Positions 51,846 through 63,649 are shown, counted from the first letter of the stretch. The stretch: DNA of 64,000 bases from Apteryx mantelli (GCF_036417845.1 NC_089983.1:18443207-18507206), one strand, 5' to 3'. Translations and numbers: made by a program. The notes: generated by a model from the letters alone, not told the origin.

Positions 51846-54800
51846 TTTCGTGCAGCTTCAGCAGCCATGTTACTTTACATGGTCATGTCAGAGGGCCAGT
51901 ATGAGATATTTCCGTGTAGTGTCTTCCATGGGTCTTCCACAATGATGTCCAACTTGCAGGAAAGGGCACTTCTCCCTCGCTGTATCTGATCTGTTAAACA
52001 GTTGAGCTATACTATCTACCTTTCTTCAAAGGTCTAGTGAAACAAGCGGAAATGGCTCATATGTCCATATCCATGGTTGGGCCCCCTCACCCCAACAGAT
52101 GGACACAGTTCAGGTGTTTCCGTTGGCAGCATTGTCAAATAAAGACAGGAGTGGATAAGTCAGACTACTTTGTATTTGTTCAGTTTAACTATTAATTCCC
52201 CTTTTTGAGGGGGTGTGCTGGAATCCTATCTAGATGGGAAAAGGATATAGGGCAGTCAGCTGAGGTGAGTTGAACTTCATTTCTGCAAGATCCATCTTTA
52301 TGGAAGGCAAAGCTGAAAGTTGACTGAGAAATGCTGTTGTACATCTCCAAGTTTTTCTTTTTCATTTAAACTGTTTGGCCTGCTAGAAAACAAAGCAACC
52401 ACTAAAATTCAAATGAAGTAAAGTAACTAGAAAGGCCAATGGTCTGCTAAGGCTGCTAAGGCTTACTCTCACACATTATACTTTCATATTCTTTGTCTTA
52501 CAAATAGCTCTGGGCAAAAGAGTCCAAAAATAAGAAGGAAAATGTTGGGAAAATAAGAGGAGGATGTTACGCTGCATCAGACAGAGGAAATATCCCACAT
52601 GGCCAAGGAACTGGTGTCACACAATAATGATATCAGAGAGTAGCTGTTGTGGGCTTTCTCCTAGCAGGCCCCAGTTAGGCATCTTCATTCAGTAGGGCTG
52701 TTGCCCCATTTACTGGGTAAACAGCTTTAAAAATAAAGCTCAAATGTCACCACAGTTGTGAAGGTTCCCCCTCCCTCTTTTTATATCTGACTCTTTTTAG
52801 AGCTGTCAAGTCACTTAATCCATTGTTGCATTGTCTAGCCGGGAAGAAAGAGGTGATTTCTACTGCTGGTAGCAAAATGTCTAGAGCTACAAAGGTGCTT
52901 GTATGTGCAAGGCTTCTCGTAAATCAGTCAAAAAGTAAGAGTGTTAAGTTGGTTAACCCTGGTAGTCAAGCAGAGTTATGAATTTCTTCTCCCTTTAAGA
53001 TGTTTTGTTGCTCTTCAGGAATAAACACTGCCGAGTAACCATGACTTTATATAAATTATACACTCCATCCTACAAGCTTCGTGAAATGTTAAAACTCTAG
53101 AATGGACTATAAATGGATGCATAAATCTTTAGCATCCATGCATTTCAATACACCTGTTTATAACTGAAGGTAAAAGGATCACAATATTTATTCTCATTTT
53201 CTGTGTCCTTTACGCAGTTGTTTCTGACATCAATTTCATGTGTGGAGCAGCACAAAATACTGTTCCAGTATATACTGCGATACTTTGTTCTGTTTCTTGG
53301 CATGTGCCAGAACATTCAGTAGCATAACGCAAGACAGGTTTTTTGGCACAACAGGTCACCAAGTAGGGGAATGTTTCAGTCAGAAAAGAAAGTGTGAGAC
53401 ACATTGCTGAAAGGCAAGTCATCTTTCAAGAAAAGCTGAGACCTTTCTTCATCTTTATACATGAGGAGTCATGCTCTGAAACAGTTAATTACAATGAAAA
53501 ATACAGCACACTTTTATCATAAGCAGCCAAGAATTGTGCATGGGTTACTCACTAGTTCAAATGAAGAATAAAAGCCGCGTTTCTCTCACAAATAAGGGGC
53601 GGGGGGAATCCAACAGTATGCGGAAGAATGTGTTCTACTTGATGTTTATAGACCCAAAGGATCCCTTAGCGCATTAAAAATCCGTGTGATGTCCAAGAGT
53701 GGTATACTTTGCATTGAGATATGTGAGTTAGCTGAAAGCCATATACGATCTGCGAAATGGCATGTAGGCAGACAGTACCCTACCAGCTGTGCATCTGAGT
53801 GAACCCACATGCACTTTCACATGTGAAAGATAGATGATGTTCAAAAAATGTGCTTGAGATTCACAGACTTCTGATAGGAACACGTGTGTAGGCTAAGGCT
53901 GCCAACTTTTGGTCAAATCAGCTCTGAAAATACACAGACCCCTGAAATAAGCATTGTTCCTTCACACGGGAGAAAGCTCCTGCTTCACATACAGCAAATC
54001 CACTGGGGTCCTGTGTGCTTTGCTAGTCTTCTGCTGGAATAGGCTGCGTCAGTCATATACTTTTCCTTCTCAGTTGGGTCATCTGTCTGGGAACTGGGCT
54101 CCCAAGACTTTTCTGGTAGGATCCTTGTGTACTGGAATCAGACCCTCTCTTTTGATGACAGGAATTGCCATTCAAAATAGGTGACCTCCTTCTCTTTGGT
54201 ATTGGCTAGGATCTTATTTGGTGAATTCTTTCTTGTAGACTTAATGCATTTTTTCACTGTTTATAGGAACTAGCGCTAGCAGTGGTGTCTTGTGGTAGTT
54301 CGCTCACGCAGTGTGGCTCTCGTTCTTTCAAGGAATGTGCACAGAGGAATTTTTTTAATTTTTACATTTTGCATGTGTGTGTTTCCTAAACATATGGTAA
54401 TATGGTCTAAGCAGTGAAAAGGCCAACTGAAATGTCCCTTGTACATTTGGTGGGATTTGTTCTTAGCAACTGTGGTACTTAGTCCTGTATTCTTGGTTCG
54501 GACCCGAGGAAAATGTTGTTGATGAATATTAACCTTACTGTAAGAAGCCTTTTTTTGTTAGTATTGTTGACCAAGGTCGTCTTCCTAGGGCCTTTAGAGA
54601 CATCAGGCACAAGCCATGAAGTGTTTTAAAGATAAGGATCAATCCACGAATTCAGCTTTGTATTCTTTGGGGAGACAGAGTAGAAAGAGCATAGGTCTGA
54701 TGTGTACCCATAGCTTGTATTGCTGAGGAGATTTTGCTACACTCCTCTGTACCAGTTGGCTTTTCCCAAGTTCTGGGAAACTTTTAGGAAACTGCAGGCT

Positions 54801-56395
54801 TTCAAGAGCAGCACAGCCAAGATATAGTACAAGTGTGAATAACTGAGGTTACATAATTCTTCACTAGTACATAATCTCCTAGCCAAGCAAGATGACAGAA
54901 GGCATTACTCACAGACGTGGCTACGTGGGATTTGGATCAGTGTGGAGTCTGGACCCAGGCCTCAGCCGCAGACTACCGTTGACCAGTTACAGCTAAAGGA
55001 GTACATTATGCAGCCAAGGGAGACACTGCCATTGCTCTGAGAGCTTCAGGATGCTTGAATTAGCTCACCAGCTGCAAACAGCTGGTTTTCAGCTGGGAGC
55101 TGATGTCCTCCACACACTGGTACATGTGGCATGAGCATATGTATTGGATAAAACTGTATCAGTATCAGCTACCTTTGAGGCCCTCTCATTTGCCTTCATG
55201 TAGCAATTGCATTGAAAAGCTGCATGAGCCTTGGAAGAGCTCCACACGTAACATGTTTAATACCAGAGATGTAGTTTCCCCTCACTATGTACTAGATGGG
55301 CCCTTCCAAGAAGGATTCAGATTGCTTTTGCTGCTTATCTTGTCCTGGAGCCAAACACGTAACTACAAGGAACCATTCCAGTGGTTGTTGCTCTTTGGTA
55401 CTTGCTTTTGACAGGGAGACTGGGGAGTCAGGGTACAAGTGTTATGACCTCAATACGTCTTCAAGACGACACTGGTAGTAATTTGTGCATCACAGTAGCA
55501 TAAAGCTGCTGATGTGGTAGTGGACCATTGCAAACTGCAATTTTTGTGTGGTTTTGAGATAGGATGGGAGCATCAGGGGGTACAAAAATACAGGTGTGAA
55601 CTAACCTAAGTGTTGAAGTATAACGGGAAATAATGTGTTAACAGGATACTCCATGTGCAGTGGGGGATTAATAGGGCAGAAGAACCTATGCTTTAGGGCT
55701 GGGAATAATATGAAAAAATAATTATATCTCATTCTCTGTAATTCAGAAGAAATTGCAGAAGAATGGGGAAATGGGACTCAAGGGTCCGGCTATCCCTTTT
55801 GGAACACAGACAGCTGCATTTTTATCATAACATAGTTGTATGAGTAAAGTTTTCATATGAACAAGGAAAACCTTTTTAAAGAAAATGCCAGTGGTAGTCA
55901 CAGCAAAAACCCTAATACTGTGCCTTAACCAGACCGCCCTTCAAACAATTTTAGGTTCATAGTTCAAGCATCATGTTGTGACAATTACAGGACCTCTAGT
56001 GGAGCTTCCATATTCCAAAGTCAGAAAACAAGCATAAAAATAGAGGGGCTCCTTTGTCTCACCAGACAATGCCTGTTGTCTGAGTGGCTGAAAATAAACC
56101 AGGGTAAATGTAAGTCAGAACCGCATGCAAGAGAATCAGTCACTGCTGTGTTATACGGCACTCGGGGGAGAACACAGGCCATAGCTGGACTTCTGCTGCT
56201 GTATTTAATGATACTCTATGAAAGCCGGATACACTTGTGTTATCATCTTGGGTTTGAGTTATAGTGACAGTAGAGACAGATCAGAAAGGGCCTGGCTGTG
56301 AGACCGGGAAAGAGAGTCCTCACAGTTTCATTCCCTGTATTGGTCCAGTTTAAACTGGTCCAAATAAGGAGGTTTTATAATCTGTAATAGCTCAG

Positions 56396-56890
56396 AAATG
56401 AAGGGGAGGGGGAGGAGGAAACTGAGAAAGGGGGAATGAGAAGAGCATCTGATTATAGAACAAAATATACAGATGGGAAGAGAAACTGTGGGGCATGGTA
56501 ATCACAACAAGGGGAAAACAGAGCAGTGAGACCATGTAGAGGAACCAGTGAAGTGGGGAGAACAAGGAGGGAGGCAAGAAGAAAGACAAAGAGAAAACAG
56601 CTTTTCACTGCCCGTTCTCCTGGTCAGGCTCCATGACTGTAGTGCCTGGCCAGCCAGGACATTTTTGATTTTTAAACATCTCAGTGATCAGCCAAGCAGA
56701 AAGCATCATTTCAGTAAGTAGCAAATAATGAATATGAGAAAGAAGCAACAAGTTAAAAACAAAAAGGAAGAGGTAAGAGAGAAAATAGAATGTGAGAATA
56801 AATAGAAATTGAATAAAGGAATGGCAAGAAAAAGTGAAATAAAGAGCTAAAGGGAAAGAAAAAAATTGATCTGGGACCAAATGCTCTGCT
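56396..56890 (+). repeat. Purine-rich (GA-rich) region about 1 kb upstream of the CpG island
   Basis: The plus strand is mostly A and G for about 500 bp, with short interruptions (notably 56,600-56,720). GGGGAGGGGGAGGAGG occurs at 56403-56418. Long minus-strand frames rich in F, L, S and Y are a composition effect. It may be an old degraded GA repeat. Confidence 0.5.
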
Positions 56891-58909
56891 GGCAGAAACT
56901 ATGTAGATCCGTGGAAGATGAAGGATAAAATTCAGTTCAACCACTAGTAGGCAGTAAAAAATAGTATTTCCTTTTTGCTAGGTGCTTCTTAGGGCCTGCT
57001 TAGTGAACAGGAAACAGCAGGCGCACGGATTTGTTCATATCTGTATCAGGTCTTACCACATTTTGGAACGTGCAAAGTGATTACTTTCAGTTGTAGCAAA
57101 GGCTTTTGGTCTACAAGTAGGTAGATAAGGTCAGTGTAGATAGCTGCAGGTGGCCAGAGTAGGGAGCAGATGTAGATGTGTGTGGCAAAAAGGAAAATCA
57201 CAGTTCTGAGTGTATGAAATATTTTTTCCCTGCAAATGCAAGAAAACCTGTCTTAGGGGAAAGCTAGACAGGAACCGTAGGAGCCTCAAATGTTCCTTGT
57301 CTCCTACACACACTTCCTCCCCTTCCCCCCCCCATGAAGGGATTTTCAAACAAAGATATATGGAAAAGGGAGTTGAATTACACAGCAGTACTGTTGTATA
57401 GACCCCTTAAACTGTGGCTTCATGGAATATGTCAGTCAGTGATTTTAAAGAGAGAGTCCTAGACCTCTAGCTTAAGGGTCAAAATGACCGGTCAGATTTT
57501 TGGAAAAGCAGACTTCCAGTGGGGCCCCCTCAAAGTCCTGTGGGGGTCTGCAGGGCCTCGGGCCCTTCGGGAAATCGTGCCCCTCCGTCTGCGGATGCGG
57601 CAGGGGGCCGGGGGTTTCCCCGGGCGCGCCCGCTGCCCAGCCCGGCGTCCCCGGCAAACCCTGCAGGGGTCCCGTCTCCGGTCAGAGCTTTCCCTTCTCT
57701 AGCCCCGTGCAGACAGACGCCAAGCGAGATCCAGTCTCGTCCCCGTAAATGTTGCCTAAACGCTTTGCAGCGGCTGCTCCTGTTGTTTAGTTTAACGCGC
57801 GCGGTTCGTTTCCATACGGCCGAGTCGTTGCCGGGCTGGCGCTGCCGCGGAGGAGCAGCGGCGCTCGCCCGAGGCGCCGGTTTGGGGTCTTTACCCGGGT
57901 GTGGGGAGCAGCCCCGGTCCCGCGGGGGCCGCGCTGCCGCGGGCGCGCTCCCGCCGGTGCCTTGGGGCGCGCCGCGGTGCCGGGTGACGCTCCCGGCAAA
58001 CGGGGAGCCCGTTTCCGTGCAGAATTTCGCTCCCGTGCCTAGAAAGCGGCCCGCTGGTGCCGGCCGCCCGAACCGCTCCGGTGCCTCTTCTCTCTTTTTT
58101 TGTTGTTGGTTTTTTTCCGGTCTCATGGCTCCTTCCCGCGAACGGAGCGCGGTGCTCGGACGCACCGCGGGCAGAGCCGCGCCCGCGGCGGCGGCGTTGG
58201 CGGGGCGGGTCCGCGGCGCCGCCTCCCCGCGCCCGTCCGTGCGCGCCGCGCCGAGCCGCCCCGGCGCTGCGGCCGCCGCCTCCCCTGCGCGGCTGCGACG
58301 GGGCGGCCCCGGCCCCGCCGCGGGAGGTTGCTGCCGGGCCCCGGCCCGAGCCGCGGAGCGCGGGAGAGCCGCGCTGCCCGCCGCGGCGCCGGCTCCCACG
58401 GCTCCCGCCCCGGTGCGGCGGCGGCGGCGCAGGGGAGAGGTCGCTGGCGACGGGTGCGGCGGGGGGGAGGCGGCTCCCGGCAGCCCCGTGGCAAAGCGCC
58501 GGCTGGAGGCGGCTGCGGGCTTCCCGCGCCCCGCGCCGCGCTCCGCGCGCGGGTTAGACGGTGAGGGGCAGAGCAGCCCTCTGAGCACAGTGATAGTGCA
58601 TTTTTCCTCCGCCTGCTGCGCCGGGATGCTGCTGCGGCCCGCCACGCCGCCGGCCGTTGCCCGCCGCGGCTGGGCTCGCTCCCCCTGTGCCCCCGGCTTC
58701 CCCACTGCGTTTCCGCTGTGATCCTTCCTCCCTCGCGGCCGCTCGGTGCTGCCTGTCCCCTCCCGCCCCGAGCAGCCTGCACCGCGCTTTATGTCCCTAA
58801 CGTCGCATCCGCGCGTGATTAAATGCAAGCACCTCGGCCCGGGCCGGCAGCACCGGGCTGCGCTCGCGCGCGCGGGGGCTGCGCGCCCGCTTGCGCAGGT
58901 GAGGCGCGC

Positions 58910-58931
58910 CACGTGCATGTGCGCGCACATG
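58910..58931. promoter_or_regulatory. E-box followed by a 16-bp perfect palindrome in the CpG island
   Basis: CACGTG at 58910-58915 is followed directly by CATGTGCGCGCACATG (58916-58931), which is its own reverse complement. The TGCGCGCA centre resembles a variant NRF1 site, and the alternating purine/pyrimidine run could adopt Z-DNA. A donor-like CAG|gtgagg lies just upstream at 58897-58904. Confidence 0.4.
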
Positions 58932-59091
58932 TGTGGGGCGCGCAGGGGCGCGCCGTGCCCCCCGGCCCCTGCCCTCCGGGCCGCGCCGGGAGCGGTCCGA
59001 GCCCGCCCCCCCCCCCGGCCGCCCGCCCGTGCGCGGGCGCTCCGCGGCGCAGCAGCATCGCCGGCCCCGCCCGCGGGCCTGCATCCCGCTC

Positions 59092-59127
59092 GGCCAATGG
59101 GGGGCGGCGCCGCGGCGCCACGTGACG
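59092..59127 (+). promoter_or_regulatory. CCAAT box, GC box and E-box cluster about 0.4 kb upstream of the TMEFF2 ATG
   Basis: Within 36 bp there is an NF-Y type CCAAT (GGCCAATGGG, core 59094-59098), an Sp1/KLF-like GGGGCGG just after it, and a USF-type E-box CACGTGAC (core CACGTG 59119-59124). The spacing is typical of a TATA-less CpG-island core promoter, so this is the best candidate proximal promoter of TMEFF2. Motifs are read directly; binding is inferred. Confidence 0.6.
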
Positions 59128-59491
59128 CGGCGGGCCGGGGACCTGCTGCTTCCCCCGCGCAGAGGGATGCGGGCGGCAGAGCGGGGCAGGCGGCGGCGGC
59201 GGCGGCTGCGCGGCGGCGGCCCCTCCGCGCCCTCCCCCCGCTCCCCGCCGCCCGGCCCCTATGGCAGCCGCTCCCCGCCCCGCCGCCGCCGGCACCCCCG
59301 CGCCGCCCCGCCGGGCTGCGCCGCCGCCGCCGCTCGCCCCTCCGCCGCGCCCGGGCTCGGCCGCCGCCGTCTGACCCGCCGCCGGCCGCGGCCCCCGGGA
59401 TGCGCAGCGGCCCCGGCGCCGCCCGCCGCTGCCCGCCACCGCGCCGCTTCGGGGGCCCGCCGCCGCCGCCGCGGAGTTGAGCCGCGAAGTC

Positions 59492-59672
59492 ATGGTGCTC
59501 TGGGAGCCCTCGGCGCCCCGGCAGTGCGGCGGCAGCAGCTGGACGCTGGGCGACTGCTTCTGCTGGCTGCTGCTGCCGGCGGCGCTGCTCATCGCCGCCC
59601 GCCCGGCGCGGCTCGCGGCTTTCCCTACCTCCTTAAGTGACTGCCAAACGCCCACCGGCTGGAACTGCTCCG
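59492..59672 (+). CDS. TMEFF2: TMEFF2 (tomoregulin-2) coding exon 1: signal peptide and mature N-terminus
   Basis: This exon encodes residues 1-60 plus the first base of codon 61. The protein begins MVLWEPSAPRQCGG and has a hydrophobic core at about residues 23-36 (CFCWLLLPAALLIA). Cleavage is likely after ...ARLAA (residue 43), and the mature protein starts FPTSLSDCQTPTGWNCSG. That mature start matches the vertebrate TMEFF2 N-terminus as I know it and differs clearly from the paralogue TMEFF1. The ATG at 59492 was chosen over an upstream in-frame TTG because it matches the family start and has G at -3 and G at +4. The exon ends CTCCG|gtaagc, a canonical donor in phase 1. TMEFF2 is known as a single-pass membrane protein with two follistatin modules and an EGF-like domain; its ectodomain is shed and can bind growth factors such as PDGF-AA. 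The pre-cleavage segment appears about three residues longer than the human one as I recall it. Only the 5' end of the gene is in the window. Confidence 0.95.
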
Positions 59673-60959
59673 GTAAGCGCCGCCGCTGCCCTGCGCGCCC
59701 GCCCCGCGGGCCCCGGCCGCCGCCCGCGCCCCGCCGCCCCGCTGCGCGGCGGCCCAGCGCGGGGCTGCCCCGCCGCCCGCCCGCGCCCCGAGCAGCGCCC
59801 CGGCCCCGCCGCCCGCCCGAGTGGCAGCGGGCGTCGGGGCGAGCGAGCGGGGCGGGCGCGCCGAGCCCTCGCGGACGGAGGCGCCGGGCGCCGCCGGGTC
59901 GCGGCTCCGCGGCGCGCTCGGACGCGCCGAGGCTGCGTGTGCGGGCGAGCGGGGAGGCGGGCGAGCCGCGGCTGCTCCGCGCGCCGAGTTGAGAGCGACC
60001 GAGGGCGGCAGCGCCGAGGGGTGGGGAGCCCGACCCGTCCTCCGTGAAGTCGGGCTGACCTTTGTAGCGAGTTTAATATGTAGGTCAGCCCGCTGTCCCT
60101 CTCCGATACGTAAAGTAATTCAGAAATTGGGCTGTCATAGCATTCCAGGGAAGACGGCGTTATTCGGGCTAATGCGTGTATCGTACTTAGTACCCTGGGA
60201 TCACGGAGGAATTTTCAGTGTAGACTCTTCGTTTGAAATGTGTTACGATATGGTTAGAGCACTAGGATGTTTAAAAAAAATCGATAGATTTTATTCTTAA
60301 TGGGTTTTGAGTCTAATATAGCTGTTTTGTTTAATACCTTGCTACACACTGTTGGAGTGGGATGTCAGCTACCGAAATCTGAAATTCTTGCTTGCATTTG
60401 TGAATTGAATCTTCAGTCAGATCTGTTGGTTTTTCCTGTAGAAAATGAAGGCAAAGAGCTAGGTTCACTCAGCAGCTTGTGAGGAACCTGGCACTTCTCC
60501 TGTTAACTTAGAGGTGATCCGTCTTCATTGGAATCAGACAGACCATCACAGAAAACACACAGCCTGTTTATCTTTATTATTGGGGGCTTTGTTATATCAT
60601 GGGCTGGAGAAATTCCAATTTGGACTTTTGTCCAACAGATTTGTGATTGTATGGGGATAAGTTAATGACATTTCCAACTCAAGGCAATGAAATAGCATAA
60701 TTACGGGGTGACTTTTGAGGAAATGGAGCCTGTGAAATAGAAGAAAGCGTGTGAGGTTGTGGGGAATAAGGATTAATAGAAAGACCCAGGGAGAAACAAG
60801 ACAAAAAGTGGAAAACTGAGGACAGGGAAGGACAAAAGAAAATCTGGACCGTATTGTTTCATCAACAAGGTTATTGTGCTGCGTGCATTAAACTGCAATC
60901 ATCCCATATTGTTCCTCTTGCTAGACCAAGACTGACATTTTTTTCTCTTTGCATTTGAG
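59673..60959 (+). other. TMEFF2: TMEFF2 intron 1 (complete, 1,287 bp)
   Basis: GT at 59673 and AG at 60958-60959 bound the intron. The first 380 bp or so are the tail of the CpG island. The rest is AT-rich, with a purine-rich stretch at about 60,730-60,845. No repeat, RNA gene or additional exon was recognised in it. The stop-free frame that continues from exon 1 into the intron is a GC effect. Confidence 0.85.
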
Positions 60960-61069
60960 GTTATGATGACAGAGAAAATGATCTCTTTCTCTGCGACACC
61001 AATACCTGTAAATTTGATGGGGAGTGTTTAAGGATTGGAGACAGTGTGACTTGTGTCTGTCAGTTCAAG
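60960..61069 (+). CDS. TMEFF2: TMEFF2 coding exon 2: start of follistatin module 1
   Basis: The exon is 110 nt long. It is preceded by a pyrimidine-rich acceptor (tttttctctttgcatttgAG) and followed by the donor AAG|gtaaga. With the one base carried over from exon 1 it gives 37 codons and ends in phase 0. It encodes residues 61-97, beginning GYDDRENDLFLCDTNTCKF and ending TCVCQFK. The five cysteines in the spacing C-x4-C-x5-C-x8-C-x-C form the N-terminal EGF-like part of a follistatin (FOLN/Kazal) module. The translation agrees almost residue for residue with mammalian TMEFF2 from memory, with Ser where I recall Thr in GD(S)VTC. The next exon, expected to begin with the Kazal part of the module, was not found before the window ends. 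Confidence 0.95.
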
Positions 61070-63343
61070 GTAAGAAGATTGAGATTTCATTCTTTAATTC
61101 ATTAATGAGAATACAAATCAAGGATCTCTTTACAACCTATCACTTGGCAATTTATTTCTCTACATGCAGAGAAGTTAGAGGGGAAAACCTGGCAGCACAT
61201 ATAAAGAGCTGGCAGGAGAACCAACTGGTGTCAAGAAGACATAAGTTTCTCTGGGAAAATGCAGATGCTATGGTTTTAAATGTCCCTTTGGGTCTGCAGC
61301 TTCAGGTTGTGCATTTCTGATTTTGTTTCTCTGCCCTTTTATCAAGGATTTAAAGCCCTTTCTAAATTCACTTCTGATACAGATCATGGCTTACTGCATT
61401 CGGAGTTCTGATCTAGTTAAAGAAATGGATCTGTAATGTGCTTATGCAATATCTTCAGGAAGGCTGCATAGTGACAATGCTTGTGATCGTTTATCTGCTC
61501 AGCTGGTCAGATTAAAAAGAAATCCCCCTGTTCCAAAATTATAAACTTCCTTTGGTTTTATATAGTTTTAGTGGGCTATTACTGAGTAGTAAGGGTTTTT
61601 ACTTCTCTTTTTATTTCTCCTCTCTCCTTCTTGCAGCTAAGCCTAAACCTCAGGCGTTCTTATAGTTCTTATATTATGAAGGATTCCATTTAGTATGTTT
61701 TAGCCAACTCACAAAACAGCTGTGCTTTACATAATAACCTGAATAAAAACTGAACAAATTAAAAGGGTTTTAAGCATGTACCAGCACGTGTTGTATATAC
61801 ATTTATGCCCCTGTGGTTTCTTGCATTTTAATGCAGATCTGTGAAGTTGTGGAACTTGAAACGCTGATTTGAATGTTTACAGTAGAACAGGCCAAATAGT
61901 GCATAGTTCAAGATTGTGTACATCTGTAATGATTAATTTATTACTGCGCTGTGATAGACTATTCACTTTGAAGCATGACAAGTATCATTTGTATTTCTAG
62001 AGCCAAATGCATCTTAGGAGAATAACCCTAAGTGATAAAATTCCTCAATTTATAATAAAGAAGGGTTTTTCTGTTTTAAAAAGAAAGCAACTATTTGCTA
62101 CAGTTATTGCAGTGATCGTATTTCCCATGTTGAGGGAGTGTTCATATTGACCATGTATTTATTTGTGGTTTTTATTCCATTTCTAGTTTGCATACGATCA
62201 GATCTCAATGTTGAAATATTGTTTTGAGCAGAGCAGCAGTGAGCACTTGCCTTGGTTCTGCATGCTCAGTGATTTAGGGTTGGTGTGTTTTCCTAAGAAA
62301 AAGCTGTAATGGAGGGAGCATTTGTGACTTGCCTCATTGTCTGGTGGCAGGCTAGGGCAGATGTTGTGCCACAAGCACTGAGATCTTGGAGTATCTACAG
62401 AGAATATCAGGTTCCTGTCTTTGGTCCCAGTTTGGTGTTGGCAATTGGTTAAGGCAGCGGGCTAGTAGCCTGGAAGGAGCAAATCCAGATTTTGTTAATG
62501 GCAGGGAAGACGATGGCAGCTATGTTTTCCCAAGGCAAGGATGCTAGTCCCTGGTGACTTCGGATAAATGAAGCCTAATAAAACCCTCTGGGATATATTG
62601 TCTCGTCTTTGAGAGATTAATGTTATCTATATGCTGAGTTGGACAGTTCTATGAGGGGGTATTTGAAACAGATTTAAAGAAATTAGATAGTCAGTGCATG
62701 AATATGTAAATGTGATCAAAAGAATGAATTGGGCCCTAGTGGGCCTGATCGCTAGTAATCAGTAGTAAATGGGCTGAAATCAGCAGTAATCTTTTCGTTG
62801 GTTTCAGTGGCCGTTGGATCAGGCCTCATAAGCATTCAAAGCTCTTTGTCTTGATTTCAGGTGTTCTTGGAGCTGTGGATACGGCTGTGACCTTGCAGGG
62901 CAAAGTACCAGGGGCTGAGTCTGTACTGGCACTGCAAAGGGCTGTGCTGGTGCTCTGGGTTTCTGTCGTCAAATCAATCCGCTTTGATACAGGCAGAGCT
63001 GGGGGGATGTTAGCTTCTCTTGTAACACCAGTGGACAAGGTGACAAGCCAAAACGATATGCCGCCAGAGTAGAAAATTAATTTCTAATGCATCGTCTGTG
63101 GCTGACTGAGTAGTGCAGAAGCAGCCAGGTAATTTATGTCACAGGTAAGGGGGTTCTCCGTCTGAATTCAGGTCCCCCGTTTCAGAGACACTCTCTGGGG
63201 TGATTGTGAGCAAATCAATAGCAGACTCCTCATCACTATAATTACTTTTTATGTTTTCTCCAGAATTTGCCGGGGGCTTTAATGCGGCTTGAGAGAATAG
63301 ACAAGGACTGAAAGCTAATTTTGCCTCCGTACTGTTCAAAAGT

Positions 63344-63363
63344 CATGGGCTGGCCAGCCCATG
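63344..63363. repeat. 20-bp perfect palindrome CATGGGCTGG/CCAGCCCATG
   Basis: The two 10-bp halves are exact reverse complements with no spacer. It lies in intron 2 of TMEFF2. It could be a dimeric protein-binding site or a relic of a template switch. Confidence 0.7.
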
Positions 63364-63649
63364 TCTTGAGGGATGGGGGGAGGTGGAAGCAGGGAGCAGG
63401 GCTGCTGGAATTTTGATCTGGATGTTTTCTAAAACCAAATTACAGACACATAATGTCTAACCAAGTGGAGATAATAAAAATTAATTTATCATTATTTGAA
63501 AAGGCAAGCCAAATCAAACTGCTCTGAAACATCTGAGTTAGGGCTCCACCCCTGGATAGCAGATAGGTGTATGATGGGAGAGGGCTTCATGTTGGGCAGC
63601 CCTCTTGTCTGGTTTCACTGCAAGATGGTAGCCCGTTCCGTCTCGTGGA

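Larger units (their letters stand above)
38946..57479. other. Intergenic DNA upstream of the TMEFF2 CpG island
   Basis: AT-rich, with the patches at 44.3 and 49.7 kb, the polypyrimidine minisatellite at 46.1 kb, the CA/CG tract at 47.4 kb, an AT-rich run at 47,590-47,650 and the old CR1 piece at 51.65-51.85 kb. Short tandem duplications occur at 51612-51632 (TTCATGGGAA twice) and 52450-52470 (GGCTGCTAA twice). No exon recognised. Confidence 0.65.
57480..60050 (+). promoter_or_regulatory. TMEFF2: Large CpG island over the TMEFF2 promoter, exon 1 and 5' part of intron 1
   Basis: Base composition changes abruptly near 57,480 from AT-rich flank to very GC- and CpG-dense sequence, and changes back near 60,060. 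The densest part is about 57,800-60,000. No TATA box is evident. GC boxes occur (for example GGGGCGGG at 58202-58209), as do CGG/CCG triplet runs (59189-59206 and 59459-59473) and a C11 run at 59006-59016. Long open frames run on both strands here (up to about 470 codons on the minus strand). They are what CpG-rich, stop-poor DNA produces and are not called as genes. Human TMEFF2 also has a CpG-island promoter, known for hypermethylation in colorectal tumours. The transcription start is not fixed by the sequence; somewhere in 59,130-59,350 is plausible. Confidence 0.85.

Noticed and set aside
56605..56944. Minus-strand hydrophobic frames that look like membrane proteins
   Set aside because: They are produced by the complementary pyrimidine-rich strand of the GA-rich region; codons such as TTT, CTT and TCT dominate.
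57530..58930. Minus-strand frame of about 466 codons, and a plus-strand frame of about 400 codons over the same DNA
   Set aside because: Both strands are open at once in extremely GC-rich DNA where stop codons are rare; the products are Ala/Arg/Gly/Pro-rich with no domain. Best explained by the TMEFF2 CpG island.
58819..59655. Minus-strand frame of 278 codons antisense to TMEFF2 exon 1
   Set aside because: Low-complexity Ala/Gly/Arg product, overlapping a confirmed exon on the other strand; composition artefact.
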